Positions 8,321-15,673 of a DNA stretch of 38,754 nucleotides are shown piece by piece. This stretch comes from Armatimonadota bacterium (GTDB lineage Bacteria; Armatimonadota; JADLDR01). The translations under genes were made by a program, and so were the position numbers. The DNA lies in contig JADLDR010000210.1 of NCBI GenBank assembly GCA_020846535.1, positions 1 through 38,754 of the forward strand. The letters run 5' to 3'. Under the pieces are notes generated by a model. That model was not told the DNA's origin and did no database searches. It saw nothing but the letters and a program-made list of their open reading frames with translations. The first letter of the stretch is position 1; each line of letters begins with the position of its first letter.

Positions 8321-8992
8321 TTACCCCTTCAAGGCCCGGTCCACGAACTCGTACATCTGCTGCCGGGCTTCCTCCGGGAAGGAATGCTCCCCGTCGAAAA
8401 CGAGGATTTGTAGACCGTACGCCGGGCCGCTCGCCCGGTGGAAGGGCAAGGCCCGCTCGTAGACGGCGCGGACTCCCTCCACGGGAAAGCCCCAGTCCCG
8501 GTCCCCGGCCACCAGCATGAAAGGTCGGGACAAATTGGCTGCGCCAGAAGTTCCATGTCCCCGTATTGCAGAAGGCCGGGGATATAGAAGGCGTAGTTGT
8601 GGATATAGGTTCGGGCGAAAACCGCCTCCAGGGTAATCACGCCGCAGGAGGAGACGCCCACCTTCAGGCGTTCGTCGTGCTACGCGCTGAAATAGGCCTG
8701 CTCCCCGCCCATCGAGTGGCTGATGATGCCGATTCTGTCCCTGTCCGTAAAGGGCAGCCCTTGCAGCGCATCCACCGCTGCCGAGATATCGTGCAGGTTC
8801 TTGGTCTGAAGGCACTGCCTCTGCGCCATATAGCGGGAATAGCAGAAGAATTCGTAGTTCCTGTCCTCCAGATACCACCGCCAGCCAGCGGGAAAAGGAC
8901 GGGGTTTCCTCCCTGGAGATCACCTGCATATCGGGAGCGACCTTTTCCGGGAAGCGGCCCAGCAATCGTAAAATCGCCTGTTTGTCCGGCAT
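8321..8992 (-). pseudogene. Decayed alpha/beta hydrolase
   Basis: Homologous pieces lie in two frames. The N-terminal piece (from the ATG at 8992, AAGGA upstream) runs to about 8900. The middle, with FFCYSRYMAQ, the nucleophile motif GIISHSMGGEQAYF and GVSSCGV, is in a second frame and is interrupted by an in-frame TAG at 8682-8680. Near 8530-8545 the frame returns, giving SRPFMLVAGDRDWGFP and the putative His of DGEHSFP. About 80-100 residues that intact relatives have between the N-terminal helix and the FFCYSR segment are missing. Two frame changes, a nonsense codon and a deletion make a functional product very unlikely. It trails the GH18/TPR gene pair on the same strand. A sequencing error could explain one lesion but not all of them. 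Confidence 0.82.
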
Positions 8993-9009
8993 GAGGATCC
9001 TTTTCGAGA

Positions 9010-10107
9010 TCAGCGAATCGGCACATCGAGCCGAGGGTTCCACCAGATGTTTTGGAGCAGGGCCGACAGTTGATCGCCCGGCAACTGCTCGGGATCGGCG
9101 CTGCCGAGGGCGGCCCGAGTGAGGTCTGCCACGAAATCGGGGTCGCGGGTCCCCCCGTCAGCCGGGGAGTAGCCCGGGGAAAAGAGGCGCACGGTCACGC
9201 CAGTGATCCTGGGGTCGGTATCGAAAACGGCGCGGGCGATCCGGGCCGTTTCCCGGGCAGCCGCTTCCTGCATGGGAACGCCTTCGGGCAGGGCATATTC
9301 GGCCATGATAGAGGCCCAGGAAATGCGCGGGTCGATCTGCGCCTGCGCCACATGGGAGCCGATGGCGTTCTCGATGCGGCTCTGCCGGAGCGCGGCGGTC
9401 AGCGAGGCTTCCTGGCTCGATGCGGGCGGCCCGGTCGGCTCGTTAGCCCGGTTCTCCTCGGGAGAGAGGACAATGGGAGGAGCCACCAACGGCTGAGGTG
9501 TTTTGGCGGCAGGCGCATTCAGGGCGGGCGTGAATCCTCTGGGCCGGGGGGGGCTGGTCGGGCGGATGGGAGGAACCGAGGGGCGGGCCGCCCACTGCGT
9601 CAGGGCGGCGATGACGCCCAGCAGGATAAAACAGGCGGCCCCTGCCGCGACGGCTATCCGCACCCATGAGAGCGACCGGGTGGAGGCGACCTCCGGAGCA
9701 TGGGCCTGCAAGATTGCCTCCGAGGGCGGCCTTGCCGCCTCCTGATCGCGGGCCGCTTTCAGCTTTTCGATTTTGGCCCGCTCGGAAGGGGAATCGGGCT
9801 TGAGATCGAGTGCCATCCGATACCACTGGAGGGCCTCCCCGATATCCCCCTTTTGGGAGTAGATATCCCCCATCAGCGAATGGGCGGAGACATTGTTGGG
9901 ATAAATCCGCAGCGCCTCGACGCATTTCTGGATGGCCGCCTCCCACTCCCCCCGGATCTTGTGCAGGTTGGCGGCAGCCAGCAGGGGATAGACGTCCCGG
10001 TCGGAAAGGGAGTCGCCGAGGGCCTGGGCGTTGCCCAGGTCGGCCCCGCATTCCGGGCAGAAGAGAAGATCGCCATCCGCATCGGCGCGGCATTGCGGGC
10101 AGGTCAT
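9010..10107 (-). CDS. Zinc-ribbon, TPR, single-span membrane protein
   Basis: The 365-aa protein has a zinc ribbon at its N-terminus (C3/C6 and C17/C20), two or three tetratricopeptide repeats (about 38-105), a charged linker, one transmembrane helix (about 150-172), a Pro-rich spacer, and a C-terminal domain of about 130 residues that I do not recognise. The cytoplasmic ribbon and TPRs suggest a protein-binding scaffold with an extracytoplasmic effector domain. Its ATG overlaps the stop of the GH18 gene by 4 bp (ATGA), so the two are translationally coupled and probably act together at the envelope. The C-terminal domain has conserved-looking acidic and aromatic residues but no catalytic motif I can name. 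Confidence 0.75.
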   Translation of the reverse strand: MTCPQCRADADGDLLFCPECGADLGNAQALGDSLSDRDVYPLLAAANLHKIRGEWEAAIQKCVEALRIYPNNVSAHSLMGDIYSQKGDIGEALQWYRMALDLKPDSPSERAKIEKLKAARDQEAARPPSEAILQAHAPEVASTRSLSWVRIAVAAGAACFILLGVIAALTQWAARPSVPPIRPTSPPRPRGFTPALNAPAAKTPQPLVAPPIVLSPEENRANEPTGPPASSQEASLTAALRQSRIENAIGSHVAQAQIDPRISWASIMAEYALPEGVPMQEAAARETARIARAVFDTDPRITGVTVRLFSPGYSPADGGTRDPDFVADLTRAALGSADPEQLPGDQLSALLQNIWWNPRLDVPIR

Positions 10108-11255
10108 GGCAGGCTCCCGTTTTTTCCGGCGGGCACGGTCTCGGCGATCAGGGTCCGCCCGCTTCGGAAGGTGGCGATAGGCTCCCAGAAAGACGCATCC
10201 TCATCGCCCAGCCGCCAGATGGAGATGCCCGGTATTTCCATCTCCTGCGCCACCGTCAGCCGGGCCTCCAGACTGCGCCGTGTCTCGAACCAGACGGTGC
10301 GCGGCTTCCCCTGGCCGTCCAGGTAGCGGTACCAGGCCGAGGGAGCCTTCTTGTCCCATCGGATCGGCGCTTTTTTGGCGCGGGCGAGGGCTATCGATTT
10401 CGTGTGAGTCATTCCTTTCGCCCGGCCCTTTGGCGGCCAGTCGTAGCCGTAAAAGGGAACGCCCATGATGAGCTTTTCTCGGGGCACCGCGCTGGCCGCA
10501 TATTTCATCACCCGGCGCACCATGGCCGTAGACGCCACCGGCCCCGGAGAACCGGTACTCCAGTGTTCGTCATAGGCCATCACCATGAAATGGTCGCAGG
10601 CTTTGGCGAGTTCTACATAGTCGAAAGCCCCGGACCAGGCCGCCTTCGGGTTGTCCTTTTCTTTGGCAGGCACATCAATAGTGACCAGGAGGCCCTGTGG
10701 CTGGAGCCGGGCGTAAAGCTCTCGCATGAAAGCGGTCAGGTATTTCCGGTCTTTGAAGGGAACCGCCTCGAAATCGATGTTGATCCCCTCATACCCGCCC
10801 GCTTTGAGAAGGGTTTCGATCTGATCGATCACCCAGGCCCGCCTCTGCGGGGAGACGAGGATATTGTGGATCAGAGCCTTGTCGAATCCCTTGTTTGCCA
10901 GGAGGGGCAGAACGGCGATGCCTTCCTGCCGGGCGAGTTCCAGCACCGCAGGATCGCTTTTGGCCTCGATATTGCCCTCCCCGTCAACCATCTCCCACCA
11001 GGTCGGGCAGAGGTGCGTGATCGTTTTGCTGTTCCGCCGCACCGATTCGAAGGGGGCGGGATCGCCTTTGGGGGTGAAGAGATAGCCGATCACTTTTCTC
11101 TCCGGTGGCGGCGCTTCCTCCCGGACCAGGAGAAGCGCAGGCAGCCCCATCAAGCAGGCCAGAAGCCCCATCATCGGAACAGGATGAACATGCAAAGCAT
11201 CGCCTCGCAGAAAACGAGCCGGCGATAACGCCCGGACGGCAGATAAATATCGCAT
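10104..11255 (-). CDS. Glycoside hydrolase family 18 protein (YaaH/SleL-like)
   Basis: A 383-aa protein with the GH18 catalytic signature GINIDFE at residues 157-163 (proton donor Glu163, with Asp161) and the later MAYDEHW and GVPFYGYDW strands of the barrel. Relatives include spore cortex N-acetylglucosaminidases of the YaaH/SleL type and other peptidoglycan or chitin glycosidases. A hydrophobic stretch at about 27-45 is either an uncleaved anchor or a late signal peptide, placing the enzyme outside the membrane. No LysM domain is present. Three TTG codons precede the ATG at 11255; GGAGG lies 10 bp upstream, so ATG is chosen, though a TTG start is possible. A consensus promoter lies just upstream and the gene is coupled to the zinc-ribbon/TPR gene. 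Confidence 0.88.
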   Translation of the reverse strand: MRYLSAVRALSPARFLRGDALHVHPVPMMGLLACLMGLPALLLVREEAPPPERKVIGYLFTPKGDPAPFESVRRNSKTITHLCPTWWEMVDGEGNIEAKSDPAVLELARQEGIAVLPLLANKGFDKALIHNILVSPQRRAWVIDQIETLLKAGGYEGINIDFEAVPFKDRKYLTAFMRELYARLQPQGLLVTIDVPAKEKDNPKAAWSGAFDYVELAKACDHFMVMAYDEHWSTGSPGPVASTAMVRRVMKYAASAVPREKLIMGVPFYGYDWPPKGRAKGMTHTKSIALARAKKAPIRWDKKAPSAWYRYLDGQGKPRTVWFETRRSLEARLTVAQEMEIPGISIWRLGDEDASFWEPIATFRSGRTLIAETVPAGKNGSLP

Positions 11256-11276
11256 CAACAACAATCCTCCCGAAAG

Positions 11277-11306
11277 AGCATATCAGAAATCGCGCTCCCT
11301 TGTCAA
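11277..11306 (-). promoter_or_regulatory. Sigma-70 promoter of the GH18/TPR operon
   Basis: On the minus strand TTGACA (11306-11301), 18 bp, TATGCT (11282-11277). It lies about 20 bp upstream of the GH18 start region. Confidence 0.7.
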
Positions 11307-11375
11307 GATTGTCGGGCGTTTCGGGATTTGTCTCCAGGGTGAAGGCGGCGGTAGCCATTTGGGGCGCATCGGCGT

Positions 11376-11404
11376 TTGACGAAGGCTCCGCCCTGTGCCA
11401 GAAT
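11376..11404 (+). promoter_or_regulatory. Probable promoter of the HD gene
   Basis: TTGACG at 11376-11381, 17 bp, CAGAAT at 11399-11404. The -10 box matches four of six consensus positions. Confidence 0.5.
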
Positions 11405-11439
11405 ATGGGTGCAACCTCTCGCCCGCTTCAAGGAGCCTC

Positions 11440-12819
11440 ATGCATATCGGTTCGGAATACGATTTTCTGTTCGACAGCAGCGGCGGGTATATCCGCATCC
11501 CGATCTGGGGGCACATCCCTCTGTGCGCGGGGGCGCGGCGCGTGATCGAGCATCCCGATTTCGTGCGGATACAGCGGATCCGCCAGCTTTCTTTTGTCTA
11601 TATGGTCTTCCCGGGAGCGTTGCATTCCCGCTTCGAGCATTCCATCGGAACCTACCATCTGAGCCGCAGGATGCTCTTTTCTCTGATCGCCAATCCCGCC
11701 AACCGGAACGGTTCCGCGCCGGAGATCACGCCCCAGGAAGGGCGCGTTTTCCTGGCCTCCGCCCTCCTGCACGATATCGGCCACTACCCTTACGCCCACC
11801 TGATGGAACAGTTGCCCCTCCAGAGCCACGAGGAACGCGCCCAATCCTATTTGCTGGAGAGCCGCAAGCCGGGCAGCCTTTACGCTGTCCTGCGAGACGA
11901 ATGGCGGGTCGATCCCGAGGAGGTGGCGGAAACCATCGCCAGCAAGCGCCCGGGCCATCTGCCTTCCCGGATGCTTTCCGGGACTCTGGACCCTGATAAG
12001 ATGGATTACCTCATGCGCGACGCCGCGGCATGTGGGGTCCCCTACGGCCATATCGACGTGGAGCGCCTGATCGAATCGCTGGTGCCGGATTTCCAGGATG
12101 GCCGCCGCCGCCTGGGGATCTCGGAGAAAGGGATCGCTCCGCTCGAAAGCCTCTTTTTCTCGAAATATATGATGTTTCGCAACGTCTACTGGCATCATAC
12201 CGTCCGGATCGCGGGCAGCATGTTCCTGCGCTTCGTTCAGGACGCCCTGGAGGAAGGAACCGTCTCCCCCAACGCCTTCTACGGCAGCGCCGATGAAACG
12301 CTCTTCGATTCTCTCCTTTTCGCCGCGCCTCAGGTGGAGAGCGCCCCTCTCCTGGCCGCCCTCCAGCGGCGCGACCTTTTCAAGCGGGCGCTCGTTTTCT
12401 ACCCGGAATACGGGATGGGGGACGACCTCTTCCGCCTGAGCGGGGAAGACCTGGACAGGGTGCAGCGGCTCTATTTCCAGCCCGGCCTGCGCCGCAAGAA
12501 GGAGGAAGCCCTCTGCCGGATACTCTCCCGCGAAACCGGATCGCCTCTTCAGGGCTGGGAGGTGCTGATCGATGTGCCTCAAGTCACCAGCGTTTTTGAT
12601 CTGGAGGACTTCCGGGAGATGCATGTCCTGGTGCCTTCGCCCCTGGATAAAAGCAGCCTGCGCTTCCTCCCCTTCGACGAGCAGTTCTCCCAGTTCACGC
12701 CCGATTTCGCCCGCCAGTTCGAGCAGTTCTCCCGCCGCGTCCAGGTCGTCTGCCGCGCCGACCTGCGCCCCGCCCTTTGCCGCGTCTGGCAGGATGTTTC
12801 CGCGATATTAAAGGCATAA
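11440..12819 (+). CDS. HD-superfamily phosphohydrolase (dNTPase-like)
   Basis: A 459-aa cytoplasmic protein with the metal-binding motifs of the dGTPase/SAMHD1-like HD family: RFEHSIGTYHL (His67), LLHDIGHYPYAH (His111-Asp112) and a later LDPDKMDYLMRD. Proteins of this branch, including YwfO-like ones, hydrolyse nucleoside triphosphates or act as general phosphohydrolases. The C-terminal third is helical and less conserved. The ATG at 11440 follows AAGGAG at 11430-11435; an ATG 15 codons upstream lacks a good site. It stands alone between the GH18 operon (divergent) and a palindrome-rich noncoding stretch. The exact substrate is not evident. Confidence 0.88.
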   Translation: MHIGSEYDFLFDSSGGYIRIPIWGHIPLCAGARRVIEHPDFVRIQRIRQLSFVYMVFPGALHSRFEHSIGTYHLSRRMLFSLIANPANRNGSAPEITPQEGRVFLASALLHDIGHYPYAHLMEQLPLQSHEERAQSYLLESRKPGSLYAVLRDEWRVDPEEVAETIASKRPGHLPSRMLSGTLDPDKMDYLMRDAAACGVPYGHIDVERLIESLVPDFQDGRRRLGISEKGIAPLESLFFSKYMMFRNVYWHHTVRIAGSMFLRFVQDALEEGTVSPNAFYGSADETLFDSLLFAAPQVESAPLLAALQRRDLFKRALVFYPEYGMGDDLFRLSGEDLDRVQRLYFQPGLRRKKEEALCRILSRETGSPLQGWEVLIDVPQVTSVFDLEDFREMHVLVPSPLDKSSLRFLPFDEQFSQFTPDFARQFEQFSRRVQVVCRADLRPALCRVWQDVSAILKA

Positions 12820-12871
12820 AGGTATGTTAACCCAAGTTGCTACCTACCCGCATGGAGGTCGATACGGGATA

Positions 12872-12893
12872 GGGGCGCGATGCATCGCGTCCA
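12872..12893. repeat. Dispersed palindrome, copy 2
   Basis: GGGGCGCGATG followed by CATCGCGTCCA; the right arm has one mismatch to the family arm ATCGCGCCCC. Confidence 0.65.
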
Positions 12894-12903
12894 GTCAGGC
12901 CGT

Positions 12904-12925
12904 GGGGCGCGATTCACCGCGCCCC
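12904..12925. repeat. Dispersed palindrome, copy 3
   Basis: GGGGCGCGATT followed by CACCGCGCCCC; lies 10 bp after copy 2 in the same orientation. Confidence 0.65.
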
Positions 12926-12988
12926 ATCGCTATCCAGATCAGGGTGACTGTCCCGCCGGGGCGGGGTTGGGGACTTGGGGAGACCGTT

Positions 12989-13098
12989 ACCTAACCCCCC
13001 CCGCCCCCTTCCCGAAACGGGCAGGGGGAGGAGATGGGGGGGTCAAGTACCGCACCCTCTCTCCCCCTCTCCCCGTTTCGGGGAGAGGGGTTAGGGGA
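12989..13098. repeat. Inverted pair of C-rich hairpin elements
   Basis: The left element (12989-13038) and the reverse complement of the right element (13052-13098) share CCTAACCCC, a C run, CCCGAAACGGG and GGGGGAG. The right copy contains a perfect 11-bp hairpin, CCCCTCTCCCC (13064-13074), loop GTTTC, GGGGAGAGGGG (13080-13090). The left copy has an imperfect version of the same hairpin. Confidence 0.65.
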
Positions 13099-13177
13099 GA
13101 GAGGTCACCCAGGCCAGGGGAGAGCGGTCCCCCCTCCCCCAGGAGCGGAGGATGTTTTTCCTTATCTGGATCGCGAT

Positions 13178-13199
13178 GGGGTGCGATGCATCGCGCCCC
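13178..13199. repeat. Dispersed palindrome, copy 4
   Basis: GGGGTGCGATG followed by CATCGCGCCCC; one mismatch in the left arm. Confidence 0.65.
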
Positions 13200-13312
13200 T
13201 ACAGCGGGAAACGGGACTAGCCCCGGGCTAGGGGGCGGCTTGGGTTATGTTATCTCCGCGATATCGAAGGCGCGAAGGCAGGATTCTTCCGGTTTTTCCT
13301 GGAAATAAAGGC

Positions 13313-13318
13313 TATAAT
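13313..13318 (+). promoter_or_regulatory. -10 box of the PhyH gene pair
   Basis: A perfect TATAAT at 13313-13318 lies about 27 bp before the start codon. No convincing -35 box is present at 16-18 bp, so the promoter may depend on an activator or be weak. Confidence 0.4.
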
Positions 13319-13344
13319 TGCGCTCTATGCACAAGGAGGCCCTT

Positions 13345-14073
13345 ATGCTTTCGCCCGATGAAAAGCGGTTTTACGACGAAAACGGATACCTGCTGATCAA
13401 AGAGTTGATCCCGCTCGACCGGATCCGCCAGGCGGCAAAGGAGATCGAGAACATCCACGCACGGATGGCCGAATCCGCCCCTGAATCGGTTCATATTTCA
13501 TGGGAAACCTTCGACGACCCCACCAGGCCCCGGCGCATCCTCCAGCTCATGCACAGCGAGCTGGTCAGCCCGGCCCTCGACCGCACCCTCCGCTCCGATG
13601 CGATGCTGGATGTGGTGGAATCGCTGATCGGGCCAGATATCTCGCTCTACCACAGCAAATTGCTCCTGAAAGCGGCCCGGCACGGGACGGCGATCCCCTG
13701 GCATCAGGATTACGCCTACTGGAAGCAGGACGATAACCAGCCGCTGATGGTCAACTGCCAGCTTGCCATCGACCCGGCCACCCGCGAGAACGGCTGCATC
13801 GAATTCATCCCCGGCAGCCACAAGTGGGGGCTTCAGGAGCATGAACGGGCGCAGCGAGCTTTCGGCGTCTTCCTTTCCGGCTACCATCCCCGGGAGGATG
13901 CCACGCCGGTCGAGATGGAGCCGGGCGACGGTGTGTTCTTCCCCTCCCTGGTCATCCACGGCTCCGCAGCCAACACTTCCAAAAAAGACCGCCGCATGAA
14001 CACCTTTGCCTACAATGTGACCGGCAACAATATGAGCCAGTGTCGCGAGATACTGCGCGGGAAAGGAGCATAA
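13345..14073 (+). CDS. Phytanoyl-CoA dioxygenase family protein (first of pair)
   Basis: The 242-aa protein is a non-haem iron, 2-oxoglutarate-dependent oxygenase of the PhyH group. The iron triad appears as His120 and Asp122 in IPWHQDYAYW and His205 in LVIHGS, and a downstream Arg (about 216-217) would hold 2-oxoglutarate. NGCIEFIPGSHKWG is the family's core strand. The ATG at 13345 follows AAGGAGG with 5-bp spacing; an upstream ATG at 13327 lacks a site. The gene ends 1 bp before a second PhyH gene, so they form an operon. Family members hydroxylate many small molecules, so the substrate remains unknown. Confidence 0.88.
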   Translation: MLSPDEKRFYDENGYLLIKELIPLDRIRQAAKEIENIHARMAESAPESVHISWETFDDPTRPRRILQLMHSELVSPALDRTLRSDAMLDVVESLIGPDISLYHSKLLLKAARHGTAIPWHQDYAYWKQDDNQPLMVNCQLAIDPATRENGCIEFIPGSHKWGLQEHERAQRAFGVFLSGYHPREDATPVEMEPGDGVFFPSLVIHGSAANTSKKDRRMNTFAYNVTGNNMSQCREILRGKGA

Positions 14074-14074
14074 G

Positions 14075-14920
14075 ATGAGCGAGGTCGACAGCCGACTGAC
14101 TGACAGGCAGATTCGCTTTTTTCGGACGTTCGGCTACCTGGGCTTCCCGGGCCTGTTGAGCGACTGCATCGAGGAGATTACCGGGGAATTCGAGAAAGTA
14201 TGGGCCGACCGGGGCGGAGGACACTACAATCGGCCTCATGAGGGCAAGGCCCGCTCCTGCATCGTTCCCTTCATCGACCAGCGCGAACGGCTCTGCGCCC
14301 TGCTGGACGACCCGCGCATCGCCGCAATCGCCAGGAAACTGCTGGGCGACGATTTCAACTATATGGGCAGCGACGGCAACTACTATGTGGGGGATACGGG
14401 CTGGCACTCCGACGGCTGGCATCAGGGGATCGCGCACCTGAAAATCGCCTTCTATCTCGACCCTCTCACCCGGGAGACCGGCGCTCTGCAGGTCATCCCG
14501 GGAAGCCATCTCATCGAAGACCGCTATGCCTCCGGGCTCCAGCAGGAAATCGGTCGCAGCGAGGAACTCTGGGGCGTCCGGGGAGCGGAAGTGCCCGCCG
14601 TCGCGCTGGAAACCGGCCCCGGCGATATCGTCTGCTTCAACCACAACACCAAGCATGCGGCCTTCGGCGGCGGCGCGCGAAGGCGGATGTTCACCATCAA
14701 TCTCTGCCAGAGATACCCCGAAAACCGCCTGCCGGAACTCCGCAACTACATCAGCGGCTTCGCCCGCTTCTGGGTGGACTGCCCTTACAGCGACACCATG
14801 ATCCGGACGGCCAGCGCGGAACGGACGCGCCACCTGGAGCAGGTTCTGAACAACTCCTCGCACCTCCCGGAACTGAGCCGCAAAGCGCGAGAGGAGATGC
14901 CGGAGCCGTCACGAGGGTAG
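14075..14920 (+). CDS. Phytanoyl-CoA dioxygenase family protein (second of pair)
   Basis: A 281-aa 2-oxoglutarate/iron oxygenase of the same superfamily but clearly divergent from its neighbour. The iron ligands are His111 and Asp113 in GWHSDGWHQG and probably His194 in TKHAAFGGG, with Arg202 as the candidate 2-oxoglutarate ligand; TGALQVIPGSHL is the family signature. The start follows the previous stop by 1 bp and uses an AAAGGAG inside the end of the first gene. Two different PhyH enzymes in one operon suggest successive oxidations of one compound, or that each is tailored to a different substrate. A strong hairpin follows. Confidence 0.88.
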   Translation: MSEVDSRLTDRQIRFFRTFGYLGFPGLLSDCIEEITGEFEKVWADRGGGHYNRPHEGKARSCIVPFIDQRERLCALLDDPRIAAIARKLLGDDFNYMGSDGNYYVGDTGWHSDGWHQGIAHLKIAFYLDPLTRETGALQVIPGSHLIEDRYASGLQQEIGRSEELWGVRGAEVPAVALETGPGDIVCFNHNTKHAAFGGGARRRMFTINLCQRYPENRLPELRNYISGFARFWVDCPYSDTMIRTASAERTRHLEQVLNNSSHLPELSRKAREEMPEPSRG

Positions 14921-14947
14921 GAAGTCACTGAGGTTCTATCGGCCTGA

Positions 14948-14991
14948 AGCGAAAGGAGCCTGGCGATTTCAACCGCCAGGCTCCTTTCGCT
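14948..14991. terminator. 18-bp perfect hairpin between convergent genes
   Basis: AGCGAAAGGAGCCTGGCG at 14948-14965 pairs perfectly with 14974-14991 around an 8-nt loop. It lies between the PhyH operon and the convergent ankyrin gene and would serve both directions, although the T tract is poor. Confidence 0.7.
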
Positions 14992-15016
14992 ACCTTGCAT
15001 CCGGACGATAGAAAAT

Positions 15017-15481
15017 CTACTCGTCCGCTCCGGCCAGCTTGATCAGGTCGGCGCAGGAGAGGCATTTTTCGGCTTCCGCCCACATTAGGGCGGTCATGCC
15101 CCACCTGTCCTTGAGGTGATAATCGGCCCCTCGCTCCAAAAGGAGGGCGACCGAATCCTTATGCCCGCGGGCGGCGGCTTTCATGAGGGCCGTGCGGCCT
15201 TCGGAGTCGGTGGCATCGATGGACGCGCCGTGATCGAGCAAGACCCTCACTTTATCGGCCAGGCCCTGTTCCGCCGCTTTGAGGAGGGCGGGGGCTTTCT
15301 CTTGGTCGCAGGCGTTGGCATTGGCTCCTTTGGAGAGCGCGACCCGAGCGGTGTCGGGATCGGGCGTCTCGATCAGGGTGGCATCAAGCAGTTGCCGCTG
15401 CATGGTATCATTGAATTTGCCGACCACATCGGCGAGAAGCGATAAGCCGTTCAACCGAAGTCTGGATATGCCGGTGAGCAT
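15017..15481 (-). CDS. Small ankyrin-repeat protein
   Basis: The 154-aa protein carries three to four ankyrin repeats, recognised from DKVRVLLDHGASIDATDSEGRTALMKAAARGH and the next repeat with LLLERGADYHLKDRWGMTALMWA. It has no signal peptide or membrane helix and is presumably a cytoplasmic binding protein. The frame stays open upstream for 105 codons, but those overlap the divergent oxidoreductase and its leader; AGGAG sits 8 bp before the ATG at 15481, which is therefore chosen. Partner and function are unknown. Confidence 0.8.
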   Translation of the reverse strand: MLTGISRLRLNGLSLLADVVGKFNDTMQRQLLDATLIETPDPDTARVALSKGANANACDQEKAPALLKAAEQGLADKVRVLLDHGASIDATDSEGRTALMKAAARGHKDSVALLLERGADYHLKDRWGMTALMWAEAEKCLSCADLIKLAGADE

Positions 15482-15673
15482 GTTCGTGTCTCCTCTCATT
15501 GCAATGTCGGCTGACGTTTGGGATGGAATGATTGTATTTGTAATGTATGATACCATTTCCCCCGATTTTGTTCCCGCAGATAAGGCTGCGGAGAGTATTC
15601 GAGGAAGGATATTTTTCGCGGCGACCGAACCGATAGAAGCGTTTTCAAAACGATCAAACGAAGGAGCGTTTCT

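Larger units (their letters stand above)
12820..13312. other. Noncoding palindrome-rich intergenic stretch
   Basis: About 490 bp without a supported gene. It holds three copies of the GGGGCGCGAT / ATCGCGCCCC palindrome (12872-12893, 12904-12925, 13178-13199) and an inverted pair of C-rich elements that both read CCTAACCCC followed by CCCGAAACGGG and GGGGGAG (12989-13038 and the complement of 13052-13098). Open frames here have no ribosome-binding site and a repetitive Gly/Pro/Arg composition, so they are not called. Confidence 0.75.

Noticed and set aside
9810..11228. Open frame of 472 codons opposite the GH18 and TPR genes
   Set aside because: It crosses two genes with clear motifs on the other strand and reads as low-complexity Arg/Gly/Pro.
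12872..13199. CRISPR array
   Set aside because: The repeats are irregularly spaced palindromes without uniform spacers, and there are no cas genes; the CHAT protein is exported and not near an effector.
12880..13308. Small protein gene in the noncoding stretch
   Set aside because: The frame is built from the C-rich palindromes, lacks a ribosome site and gives a Gly/Pro/Arg sequence without structure.
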